DNA of 24,357 nucleotides from Ichthyophthirius multifiliis (taxonomy: Eukaryota; Ciliophora; Oligohymenophorea; Hymenostomatida), in contig NW_004086014.1 of assembly GCF_000220395.1 (NCBI RefSeq), positions 1 through 24,357 of the forward strand, given 5' to 3'. Below are positions 1 through 10,320 of this stretch, one piece after another. Every line of letters starts with the position of its first letter. Position 1 is the stretch's first letter. The notes beneath the pieces were generated by a model. The model made no database searches, was not told the origin of the DNA, and saw only the letters and a list, made by a program, of their open reading frames with translations. A program made the position numbers and the translations under genes.

Positions 1-1321
1 TATATATATATATTATATATGTATATATATATATATTTACATATATATATTTAATTTTTATTTTATTTTTTAAAAAAATCTTGAATAAATTTATAATAAT
101 ATATTTTTAAAAATATTAGAAAAGAATTAAATAAGATTTAATTAATAATAGACATAAAATATATAATAAAAAATATTATATATAAAAATATAATTAAAAA
201 CAAAACTAATACACTTAAATGAATAAATAAAAATTAAATATAAATATTTTTAAATAGTTTAGTTTGTAAAAATTAATCACTTTATCTAATTTTTTATTAT
301 CTAATTATTTAAAACTAAATTTAACTTATATCAATATTATTTTTAGTTTATCATTTTTGTATATATATAAAAAATAATTATTATTTTCTACCTATTAAAT
401 ATTTAAATATTTAGAAAAATAAGAAAAATTTTAAAAATAGTAAAATTATAAAATGTATGAAAAAATTATATATATATAAAAATATAGAAATTAAATAAAA
501 TTAAAATATATAATAATTTATTGAAATATAAAAAAAAAAAATTTAAGATATTATTTAATATTTATATACTTTAATTAAATTAAATATAATTTTTTTTTTT
601 CAATCATATATTATATAATATATTAACCATATAATAAAATTTGTTAATAATAAAAATTAAATAGATAATAACATATTGAAAAAATACAATAATTATTTAT
701 TATTATTTTATTTTTTTAAAAACCTATATATTTATGGTTATTTGTTATTAATTAATATATATCTAAAATGACTAGATTTAATTATTTATTCATTAAAAGT
801 TTTATAATAAATTTATTTATATCTTTTCGAATATCATTAAAGTAAAAATTTATACTTTAATTATATCTATTCTATTTGTGTTTTATATAATAAATAATTT
901 TTTTTCTTTATTTATTAATAAAAAATAATTTTAATCCTATTTTTTTTATTAATTTAACTTGTGAATATAAATTATTTTTTGAAAAAAAGGGGAATTAATA
1001 TATAAATATTATTAAATTTTTAATTAAATTTTTTTTTTTTTTTACTATTTCATGTATATTAATTTTTTGAAACATGACGATATGGCGAATAAATAATTAT
1101 ATTTTTTTTAAGATAATAAAATAAATAAATATAATAAAAATTTTCATTATTAATTTTATAAAAAAAACTCTCTTTATTAAATATATATATTACAAAAAAA
1201 AAAAATTAAATAATATAGTTTTTTTTTTTAAATATAAATACTTGTATTTAAATATATAAATATAATTAATTTTTACTTAAATAAATATTAAAAAAATTAA
1301 TAAAAATATATAGAAAATACA
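1..1321. other. AT-rich intergenic spacer
   Basis: No gene is supported here on either strand. The stretch is A/T homopolymer runs, (AT)n tracts (notably 1-50) and short palindromes. Reading frames look open only because TGA is rare in such sequence; no residue pattern resembling a protein was found. The last 100 bases or so precede the Cys-rich gene and probably hold its promoter, and they resemble the DNA upstream of the second copy near 22060-22130 only weakly. That places the outer edge of the inverted duplication close to the start codon. Confidence 0.7.
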
Positions 1322-1987
1322 ATGTTTTTAAAACTAATTCTAATAAATATCTTAGTATTTGGTGTTTTGACTAATTTTTTAAAAACTTAAAATGGTTGCC
1401 CTTATGGATGTATGTAATGTAATTAATCTGGGGAATGTTAATAATGTATAGATGGTTATTAATAAAATTAAGAAACTAAATAATGCTTAGAAATCGCTAG
1501 TAGAGTTCTAAATACTGAAAAAAACTGTCCTGAAGGATGTTAATGTTCTGATTCTGGAAAATGCTAAAGTTGTAATACTGGTTATTATGATAATTAGGAA
1601 AATAATTATGGTTATAAATATGTATAATGTATTAGCTGTTAAACTTAATTCGGTAATTGTATTAGATGTAATAGTTAATAATGTATTGTATGTAATTATG
1701 GCTATTAATATTGCGGTTATAATAGAAAATGTATGGAAGTAATCACGGATCCTAATCTATTAAAATGCAATGAGGGATGTGATGTTTGTATTTATACAGG
1801 AAATTGTTTTAAATGTTCTGATGGTTATCATGAAGTAGTTAAATATGAACCAAATGTTTATAGATATACATTATGTAAAAAAAGTTGTACTACTATTAAA
1901 AATTGTCTAGATTGTGAAAAAAATAATATATGCACATTATGTAGTTTACCATATTATCTTGATAAAGAAATAAATAAATGCATATGA
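1322..1987 (+). CDS. Secreted cysteine-rich repeat protein (furin-like/growth-factor-receptor type), intact copy
   Basis: Read in the ciliate code this is one open frame of 221 residues ending in TGA. Residues 1-20 (MFLKLILINILVFGVLTNFL) form a clear signal peptide, which fixes the start. The rest is built of cysteine repeats of the form CPxGCxxC-x4-GxCxxC-x2-GY, with the first at residues 26-46 and the next starting around residue 66, followed by looser CxxC units to the end. Such domains belong to the furin-like/growth-factor-receptor Cys-rich class that ciliates use widely for surface and secreted proteins, including the immobilization antigens of Ichthyophthirius. The classical antigen motif has CPxGT, whereas this one has CPxGC, so it is a relative at most. 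There is no C-terminal hydrophobic tail for a GPI anchor, so the product may be secreted or associated by disulfides. A second, broken copy lies inverted at 21300-22060. The specific function is unknown. Confidence 0.88.
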
Positions 1988-3354
1988 TACTTTTATTTTG
2001 ATAGATTATACTTTAGGCTTAAGGAGATTATTAATAATAGAATAGTTATTAAGAAGTTATGCTATATTGATTATTATAGTAATTATTTTATTATTTTTAT
2101 AAGTATATTTATAATTAAGTATTATAAAATTTTTAATGTAATGATTATTTAATTTTTTTTCTTTTTTTTTTCTTATTTCTTTTTATTTTATTTTTACAAA
2201 TTTATTAATATCTATTTAATGTAAAAATATTATTAAATAAAAATTCTATTTAATAATATTAATGTTTTTTATATATTTTTTCGTAAGATATAAATTTATT
2301 TATATTTTTCAAAAAATTAATCATTAAATTATTATTTTTTTTAAATTATATTTAAAATTACCTATTATTAAATAAAGGTTTCAAATATTTAATTATTTCT
2401 TTAAATTGGATATTTTTAAATTTTTTAAATAGCTTTATTTTTTTAAATAAAATGTAACTTAAATATATGAATGTTTTATCAATATTATTATTATTATTTT
2501 TTAAGGCAAAATGTATTAATTAAAATTTCTTTATATTTTATAATTTAAAGCACTATAATCATTTTCTTTTATATCAAATTAATAATGTAAAGTTTACAAA
2601 TATTAAAATTATTTGAAATTGTTATATATTTTATATATATTACTTTAAGTATTTATGTTTTATTTTATTTTCTAAATATAAATAATTGTATTTTTATTTA
2701 TCATTTATTAAAAAATATTAATAATTTTATAAAATACTATTAGTTAAATATTTTATTTTTAATTTAATTTTTTATTATTATATTATTTCCTTTTATATTG
2801 TTTATGTATTTACTTTAATTTATTAGAATATTATTAATGTATACATTACTATTACTAATTTTAATTTATTAGAATATTATTAAATAGTATAATCTATTAT
2901 TTTTATAACTTTAAATATTTATATATTTAAAGCACAAATATTATTTATTATTTTTTTCTGATTTTTTAATATAAATTTTAATAGATTTTTTTTTTTAATT
3001 CTCTAATCTTAATAGATTTACATACTTTTATAAAAAAAATTATTTGTTTTTTTTTTAAAAAAAAGAATAAATTTAATTTAATATTATTTTTTATTTTATT
3101 GCTATTTATATTAAATTAATAATTGATTTTATTATAATTTAAATTAATTTATATTAACCAAATAATATTTTTATTTTTAAAGGGTTCCTTATGTATTTTT
3201 TTCTTATATATAATTTAAAAAAAAAAAATATTTTATATAAAAAAATAAATATTAATTAAAAATTAAAATTTTATATCTTGTAAAAAACACACAATATATT
3301 ATTTATATGTATGATTATTTTATTTTAATTATAAATAAAAAATATTAATTTTTT
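1988..3354. other. AT-rich spacer inside left arm
   Basis: No complete gene is visible. The first 100 bases or so after the Cys-rich stop align with the corresponding region of the second copy, where the frame stays open. About 2390-2700 is shared with the right arm. On the minus strand near 2490-2580 a short frame reading ENDYSALNY has a close counterpart (ENDYSALDY) at 20688-20715 on the plus strand. It may be a remnant of a downstream exon of the coiled-coil fragment, but this is weak. The rest is low-complexity A/T, with an oligo(T)-oligo(A) palindrome at 3047-3064. Confidence 0.55.
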
Positions 3355-3694
3355 AGATTTAATATGTCAAGAAATTTATATAATTTATTTTTTGGATTAT
3401 TAAGCTTTGAATAATTCTAAATGGGCAATCAATTATATTTTTTATTGATATTCTTATAATGATAGTTTTTTCTTCTTTTAGTTTCATATAATCATCTATT
3501 TTTTATATTCCAAATTTCCCATTTTTTTATTTGTTATTGAAAATTATCTTTGATTTATTTCTATAAATTTACTATTTAATTTTTATTATTTGTCCTTTCT
3601 TATTTTTCATTTAAATAAGATAATTATTTTTATTAAATTTCTTAATTTTGTTTCTCTAATATTTCATTTATTCTTGGTAGCCTTAAATTCCTAG
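3355..3694 (-). pseudogene. Broken coiled-coil gene fragment, left copy
   Basis: On the minus strand the sequence reads a Lys/Gln/Glu-rich helix, beginning with residues like LPRINEILEKQNQEI and continuing through a segment ending in KKWEIWNIKN. It matches the plus-strand fragment at 19641-19955 residue for residue over about 65 positions, and many differences are conservative (E/D, K/R). That pattern shows it was once protein-coding. After WNIKN the frame is lost through a one-base shift and an insertion, with a TGA soon after, whereas the right copy stays open. No start codon or other exon could be assigned, so only part of a gene was duplicated or the remainder has decayed beyond recognition. 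The family is not recognised; a coiled-coil cytoskeletal or ciliary protein is possible. Confidence 0.6.
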
Positions 3695-3744
3695 AAAAAT
3701 AATATATATGAAATATATAATTATATTAAATATTAAATATAATA

Positions 3745-4345
3745 ATGTAAAAGTACATAACTTTACAATTATATAAAGAAATAATCAGAAAAAAATAAAA
3801 TTACTTAGATCAGTTGAAGAATGTGATTCACATTTAATAGAATTAAAATATTACATTAAAGCACAAGAATTTTAAATAGAACTGGATATATAAAAATTTA
3901 TAAATTTATGAATATTTTTAACAAATTATTAAAAAAGTGTTGATTTCCTTAAGAAATTTAAAGACTATATATTTCAACTTAATTAAAAATTTAAATATTA
4001 TTCAAATCCTAATACATTTGCTTCCAAAATAGTGAACTAAAAACAATACTAGAGCGATATTTTAATAAAAATACAATTAATTTTTTAAAAGAAATAAATC
4101 AAAATTATATAGATGTTTTGGAAAATCTTCAATTAAATTTAGCCTAACTAGAAAATTGAATAGATAAACTTCCATTATATTAAGAATTTGAAACTTTTAG
4201 TGAATATTTATTGACTCTTATGCTATATAAAATAGAATAATTTTATAATGAAAATCTTGTTATAAATAAAATGAATTAATAATAATATCCTTTAATTATA
4301 ATAAATACCTAATAATATTTAATATAAATAGGTCATTTAAAATTT
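3745..4345 (+). pseudogene. 5'-truncated, decayed copy of the B-box/coiled-coil gene
   Basis: This is a direct-orientation copy of the gene at 9005-9874, starting about 220 bases into it, so the zinc-finger part is absent. Landmarks shared with the intact gene include RxVEECDSHLI, the KxFKYYSNPN region and the final SFKYNK region. Compared with the intact copy it lacks about 50 internal bases near 3905 and carries several small indels and in-frame TGA codons, so no full product is possible. The right-hand neighbour (4437-4705) is the matching copy of the convergent gene's tail, showing that one DNA segment covering both 3' ends was duplicated. Confidence 0.85.
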
Positions 4346-4436
4346 AAAAATATATAATAAAATATATTTAAACTTTATATATTTTTTAAGTAAAATATTA
4401 TTTTTATATTAAATGCAATTATAATTTTTTATTATT

Positions 4437-4705
4437 TCATAAATTTTACATAGATAATATTTGTTTACTTTTCTTATAAACATACATTATTATTATTCTA
4501 TTTATATTTTTCATTTGATTTTCTCAAAAGTAATAAAATAATTAGATTTATTAATTTACATTATTTTATTTATTTATAAAATTATCATTTGATTATTTTT
4601 AATTGATTATATTTTATTGTTTGTATTATTCATTATATGAAGAATTTTGTATTTAAAAATTATTTTTAAATTTACTATATTATATTAAACAAGGATTATT
4701 TTTTT
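4437..4705 (-). pseudogene. Truncated copy of the 3' end of the Asn/Gln-rich coiled-coil gene
   Basis: On the minus strand this reads residues similar to NPCxIQYxKFKNNFQI and the following Asn/Gln-rich stretch, ending at a TGA (bases 4439-4437) that corresponds to the stop of the intact gene at 9962-9960. It lacks about 110 bases relative to the original, and the frame drifts in the middle. Only the last part of the final exon is present, with no start, so it is a fragment and unlikely to be expressed as a protein. It was copied together with 3745-4345. Similarity stops abruptly just after the shared string ACAAGGATTA / GCAAGGATTA at about 4690-4700 (10308-10318 in the original). Confidence 0.8.
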
Positions 4706-7700
4706 TATAAATTATTGATATATATACATATCAATATAATACGATTACTTTTTTTTTTAAAAAAAAATATATTATTAGAAATATTTATTTTAATTTTTTT
4801 TTTATCTTTATTAAAAAATTGAATTTTTTTTAATATATCATAAATTTAATAAAAAAATATTATTTATCAATTTTACTGGAAATCAAAAAAAACTAATTTG
4901 AATTGATGTCTTTATTTGAGGTATATATTTTATTAAAAATTTAATATATTTTAAAAGTTTAAAAGACTTAAGTTTATTAAAAGGCATTATATTTTATTTT
5001 ATAAATTAAAAATATATAGATATATAATAATTTATAAAAAACATATTAATTATTTTAATAATTTTTTTTTGATATAAATTTATATAATAATAATTAATAA
5101 ATTAATATATATTCCTTAAATACGGAAATATTTTTATTTAAACAAAAATTTAATATAGAGATTTTATTGAAAAATTATATAAAAGTAATAATTAGATAAT
5201 TTTAATATGTATTCAATTATTAATTTATATATAGAAAAAAAAAAATTAAATATAAAAAATTGATTATTTTTGTTGTTTTCTTTACAAATAATATAGGAAA
5301 TATTATAAAAAAATGTCTAGAATTTTAAATAAAAAAATAAAGAAAAAATTAATGTATAAAATGTAAAATGTAGAAAATAGAAAATAATGAAATCATGGAC
5401 AAAATAGAAAATTTAACGTTTTTTATTTTTATAATAATTAAAATTATATAAACATAAATACTCATATAAATATTATTTTTTAAAAAATGTTTAATTTATT
5501 ATTATAAATTTTATTTTTCTTATTATTGATTTTTTTTATATTTATTAAATAAAGATATTATTTAAAATAAAAAAAAAATAATAAAAGAAAATATTATAAT
5601 TAATATATATAAAAATAATATAATTAATTTAAATAAGTATTTTTTAAAAAAATACATCATTTTATTTTTAAGATACAAAATATATTTATATAAATAAAAT
5701 ATATAATTAAATATTTTATATGAAATTATAAAAAATTGAAATATAATATTTGTTGTCTAATTATTAATTATAAAATGATAAAAATATTATTTCTAATTTA
5801 AATAAATAGAAATTTAATATTTAATAAGTTAGCAACTTTAAAAAAACCTAAATTTTAAATAAAATAATTTTATTTTTCTTTATAAAAATAAAAATTGGCT
5901 CAAATTATTGTACAAAATATAAATAAAAGATTTTTTTTTATAATTTTATATATTAAAAAAAATATAATTAATAACAATTTTTTTATAATAATTATTTTTA
6001 TTAAAAAAAAAAAACAAAGTAATAAATTTTATTTTGCTTAAAATAAAATATATAAATTATAAATTTAATAAATAATTTTCTCTCTTAAGATAATAATAAA
6101 ATAGAATAAAAATCAAACTATAAAGTATTTTTTTAAAAAATACTATTTAATATTATTGAAAAACAATATTTATTTATAATTTGTAAAAAAGAAATAAAAA
6201 AAAGGTAATAAAAATACGAAATAATAATAATAAAAATACTAAATGCTAAACTAAAAAAAAAAAAAAAATTATAATTCATAAATATATTTAAAAATAATTT
6301 TTTTATTATAATTTTTTCGAAATCATTACAATAATAATCTATAAAAATCACTATCACATCGTTTGCATTATTGTTCCGAATAGGTAAAAGAAGTTTTTTA
6401 TTTTTAATCTTATAAAAATAAAAAATATTTTTATTTTGTCTAAATTAATAATGTAGAATTTATAATTTTATTGACTCTTTTTTTGTTAAAAATTATATTT
6501 ATGATAAAAATGATAATTTATTTTTGATAAAAATTAATGTCCAATAAATATCAGTTAAAAAAAAAAATTTAGATTATTAATTATTTTTAGTAAATATATG
6601 ATTTGAATAAATATTATTATAACTTTAGTTTTAAAAATATATATAATATGATACATAAAATAAAGTTAAAATATGTTGAATTATTATAAAAATTGTTTAT
6701 AGATTAATAATATCTATTTATTTTTATATTTAGATTTTATACTTTATTTGATTTTATATTTTTTCTAAACTTTTTTTATATAATTATTGATTTATTTAAA
6801 CTATAATAATTAATTATTTATATATTTTTATTTTATTTTTTAAATATTTTTATATTTATATTATAAATTTAATTAAAATAATCTATATAAATTTAATCCA
6901 AACACACACACATATATATATATATATATAAGAATTATTATTTTAATTCATATAAATAAAAAATAAAATATTTAATATATTATATTTTTATAATTTTTTT
7001 TTTTTAAATGAAGTCTCGTTATAAAATAAAATAAGCTCATAATACAAAACAATATATTTAATTTTTAAAATTTAAAAACTTTATATAGTATTTATATTTC
7101 ACTCTAACATTTTAAAAAATAAAATATTATTAAAAAAATAATAAAACAAATATAGTTGAATACTAAAATTAATAAATTTTGTGAGAATTTTAATATTTAT
7201 TTTATTTTTAAAGATTTTGTTTAAACTTATTTATTTAGACGAAGAAAATATAAATAATAAAGAACTTAATTAAAAACTATTGTACTAGAATTTCTATTAA
7301 ATAACAATATAATATAAAAACTATATATATATAACAATCAATTTTTAATTACATTAATAATATTTCATTAATTACTTTTTAATAAAATTATAATATAAGA
7401 TAAAAATTTAAAAAATAATTAATAAACTAAAAATAAATACAATATAAATATATATAAAGATATTTTAAAAATAAAATATTACTTCATTTCTTTATAAAAA
7501 AAACATTAACTAAATATATAACTCAAACAAATCTTTAATAATTTTGTAAATATAATAAAATAGTAATTAAAATAAATATTTATATTTTTACATTAAAATT
7601 TTTCAAAAGATATTTATCTTCTATATTAAATTGAATTTATTTGTTTTATATAGTATATAATCAATAAATTTAGTTCACTATAAATTTTATAATTTAACTT

Positions 7701-8067
7701 TTAATATATATTAATATTTATTGAAAAATTATTTATATATATTTATAATATTTATTCAATTTATATATTAAAAAATTAGGAAATTTTAAATAACTTCACA
7801 TAAATTTATTTTTATTATATGATTAAAAGTATTTACTAATTAAATAATTAATTTATAAATACATATAAATTTATATTAAATAATATTTTTATTTATAAAT
7901 GTTTAAAAAATATAAAAATCTATAAAATTAATTCTATTAAAAAAATAAAAATATTTAAATATACGCAATAAATGTATATATTTTACAATTAAAAATTAAT
8001 AAAATTTTTAAAAACTAAAAAAAAATTCATATCATTATTTTAATGTTATGTATATTTATTTATTCTA
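4706..8067. other. Long AT-rich spacer without a supported gene
   Basis: About 3.4 kb of A/T-dominated sequence. I scanned both strands with TGA as the only stop and found no stretch with convincing protein character. It holds homopolymer runs, an oligo(T)-oligo(A) palindrome at 4749-4767, a (CA)n-(TA)n microsatellite at about 6901-6930, and poly(A) tracts. A small patch of higher complexity near 6340-6400 reads CKRCDSDFY on the minus strand. It could be a remnant of a Cys-rich gene, but it is too short to annotate. Confidence 0.6.
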
Positions 8068-8831
8068 GCCGTCAATGCGGTCATGAGAGTATATATAAAA
8101 AATCACTATTAGAAAATGTACGAACATTATGAAAAAACGGAAAAATAAAACCATGAATAAAGAATTCTTTAAACAAGTATTTATACAAAGCCTATAAGAA
8201 ACTATAGATTATTCTACAATAGATAAAGTAAATTTGGGAATAACTCAATAATAAAAAGACTACATAGTAAGTATTATGGAAGCATCAAACATTTTTTCTA
8301 AAGACTTTTGATAGAATAACCATTTATAAGAAATAACATATTTCCTTACACTGAACACAAATTATGTTATGATGTAGAAATTCCTTAAAAAGATAAAACA
8401 GTAGGAATTGCTGATTCAGATTTAATTTTGTATGTCATTTATGAACATGAAAAAAATAAACATCATGCAGATGCCATTTTTTGTGCTATAGCTAATAAAG
8501 GGATTCCTAGACTTACTTTTGGAAGAGTTAAATTTAACATAAATTATATGAAATTTGAAGCAGATCCGTAAACTTTTGAAAATAATTTAGAAATAACTAT
8601 TCACAAGATTTTACAAATAGTTAGTTTTTAAGGGGAAGCTATAAAATTTTGGATTGATCCAGAAACTAATAAACGTTATGAAAATAGTAAAATAGAATAA
8701 ATATAATATAAAAAATAATACAGAAATAGAGATACAACTATTTATACTACAAAAAATGTAGTTAAAGTAACTAGAAAATATTTTAATTGTGAAACAGCTA
8801 AAGAAATGTAAATTGAAAATTAAGAAATAAA
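8068..8831 (+). pseudogene. Leishmanolysin-like (M8 family) metallopeptidase, degenerate
   Basis: Several blocks typical of leishmanolysin/GP63 proteins are readable in order: ITQQQKDYIVSIMEAS, then RNNIFPYTEHKLCYDVEIP, then VGIADSDLILYVIY, then FGRVKFNINYMKFEAD, then TTKNVVKVTRKYFNC. In the family these are secreted or surface zinc proteases, abundant in ciliates. The catalytic signature HExxH should lie in the LEITIHK segment, but here the sequence reads HKILQ, with both the catalytic Glu and the second zinc His missing. The N-terminal blocks sit in different frames separated by a TGA and a shift near 8308, and the frame ends shortly after the NC block, well before the third zinc ligand and Cys-rich C-terminus that active members have. 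No signal peptide was found. I infer a dead gene, not a functional pseudo-protease. It lies upstream of, and in the same direction as, the B-box gene. Confidence 0.82.
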
Positions 8832-9004
8832 TAATATGATAAAATAAAAATATAATAAATATATGAATATATTTTATATATAAATATATATATTTATATA
8901 TATATGTATATATATATTTATTTTATATATTAATTTTATATAATTTAATTAAATAAAATAAAATAAAACATAACATAACATAACATAACATTATTATAAA
9001 ATAT
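8832..9004. repeat. Microsatellite spacer with pentanucleotide repeats
   Basis: The gap between the peptidase relic and the B-box gene is an (AT)n tract at about 8870-8925 followed by tandem five-base units, first of AAATA type (about 8953-8967) then CATAA type (about 8968-8991). It ends about a dozen bases before the ATG at 9005. The promoter of the B-box gene must lie here or overlap the relic. Confidence 0.7.
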
Positions 9005-9874
9005 ATGTCAGAATAAGATATTTTCATATTCCCAAAAGTAGATTTAAAATGTTATTCCCATCCAAACAATGAAATTAATAATATCTGCTAAGATTTACAT
9101 TGTGATTAAATGTCTTAATTTAAATGCGATTTATGTTACCATCCATCTCATCATAAGTTAATATCAAAAGATGATTTTATAATTAATTTTAGTTTAGACA
9201 TAGAAAAAAATTCTAAGCTTTTATATAAATTATATCAAGAAACAATTGGAAAAAAAGAGAATCAAAATTTACTTAGATGGGTTGAAGAATGTGATTCTCA
9301 TTTAATAAAATTAAAAGATTACATAAAAGCTCAAAAATTTTAAATAGAATAGGATATATAAGAATTTATAAATAAATTTATGAAAACATTGATTGGAATA
9401 TAGGAAGATTCATATAAAAGGCTTGATAATTTTTTAATAAATTATTAAAAAAGTGTAGAATCCTTTAAGAAATTTAAAGATGATATATTTCAGCTTAACT
9501 AAGAGTTTAAATATTATTCAAATCCTAATATATTTGCTTCAAAAATTATAAACTAAAAATAATACTAGAGCGATATTTTGATAAAAAATATAAAAAATAC
9601 AATCAAATTTTCAAAAGAAATAAATTAAAATTATAAAGAAGTTTTGGAAAATCTTTAATAAAATGTAGCCGAACTAAATAAATTAATAGATAAACTTCCG
9701 GCATATAAAGGAGTTGGAACTTTTAGTGAAGATTTATTGACGCCTATGTTATATAAAATAGAATAATTTTATAATGAGAATCTTGTTATTAGTAAAAATG
9801 AACCAATTAGCATATCTTTTAAGTATAATAAATAACAAATACTAAATAATTTTTAATATAAACAGATAATTTGA
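9005..9874 (+). CDS. B-box-type zinc finger / coiled-coil protein
   Basis: A single open frame of 289 residues in the ciliate code, ATG to TGA. Residues 16-50 carry a B-box-like zinc-binding pattern: C16, H19, C28, C33, C41, C44, H49/H50. The remainder, about residues 60-250, is charged, helical sequence rich in Lys, Glu, Gln and Asn with long hydrophobic spacing, typical of a coiled coil. B-box plus coiled coil without a RING is a common arrangement in ciliates and recalls TRIM-type scaffolds, where the B-box mediates protein contacts. No RING, WD40 or other C-terminal domain is present, so ligase activity is not implied. The first 12 residues are short and polar, with no signal peptide, so a cytosolic protein is likely. 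The stop lies 85 bases from the stop of the convergent coiled-coil gene. A truncated copy is at 3745-4345. Partners are unknown. Confidence 0.85.
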
Positions 9875-10320
9875 ATATATTAATATACATATATATATAA
9901 ACATTATATATTTTATAAGTAAATATTTTTTATTTTTAAATAAAATATAATTATTATTATCATAAATTTTATATTGATAATATTCTTTATTTTTCTTATA
10001 AACTAATATAAGTATTTTTCTATTTATATTTTTCATTTAATTTTCTCAAAAGTAATTAGAATAATTCATTTTATTAATTTATAATATTTTATTCATTATT
10101 TTATTCTTAAAATCTTGGAGTTTCATAATTTATTTAAGAGTCATTTTCTTTACTTAATAATTATAAGTTTATTTATTTGTTTTATTCATTATTCATAATA
10201 AAATTATCATTATATTTTTTTTAAGTAATTATGTTTTATTTTTTTTATTCATTATTTTAAGAATTTTTTATTTAAAAATTATTTTTAAATTTACCATATT
10301 ATATTGAGCAAGGATTAGGT
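9225..10320. repeat. Source segment of the direct duplication
   Basis: This segment covers the last three quarters of the B-box gene, the intergenic gap and the tail of the coiled-coil gene. A decayed version of it lies at 3745-4705. Both genes are intact here, so this is the original copy. Confidence 0.8.

Larger units (their letters stand above)
1322..3694. repeat. Left arm of large inverted duplication
   Basis: This arm matches the reverse complement of 19641-22060 along its whole length. Anchors seen by eye: the Cys-rich genes (1322-1987 against 22060-21330), a shared noncoding block (about 2390-2700 against 20880-20530, including the conserved string GCACTATAATCATTTTCTTT at 2549-2568), and the coiled-coil fragment (3355-3694 against 19955-19641). 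The arms are about 2.37 and 2.42 kb, so net length has changed little. Intergenic similarity persists, which argues for a segmental duplication and not for two independent family members. Exact edges need an alignment. Confidence 0.85.
3745..4705. repeat. Direct segmental duplication (copy of 9225-10320)
   Basis: About 960 bases correspond collinearly and in the same orientation to about 1095 bases at 9225-10320. The difference in length comes mainly from two internal deletions here. Because the original spans the 3' halves of two convergent, intact genes, the direction of copying is clear: the right-hand version is the source. The junction at the left end is only about 50 bases from the inner edge of the left arm of the inverted duplication. 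Confidence 0.85.

Noticed and set aside
1-50. (AT)n tract at the window edge as a telomere
   Set aside because: Ciliate telomeres of this class are CCCCAA/GGGGTT repeats, and none are present.
5284-5420. Patch with coding-like complexity on the plus strand
   Set aside because: All three frames are open for similar lengths, none shows a family motif, and no copy elsewhere in the window supports it.
6133-6357. Minus-strand frame rich in Phe/Ile that could look like a membrane protein
   Set aside because: It arises from T-rich low-complexity DNA, starts with GTG only, and shows no charged loops, motif or conservation.
6335-6400. CKRCDSDFY on the minus strand as a piece of a Cys-rich gene
   Set aside because: Only two cysteines and about 20 residues before a TGA; too little to call.
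8832-9004. Extension of the leishmanolysin frame into the B-box gene as a fusion
   Set aside because: The frame stays open only because the microsatellite lacks TGA; it enters the B-box gene in the wrong frame and soon stops.
9842-10036. Minus-strand open frame at the end of the B-box and coiled-coil genes
   Set aside because: It overlaps the real last exon of the coiled-coil gene in another frame and the short convergent gap; it is a shadow.
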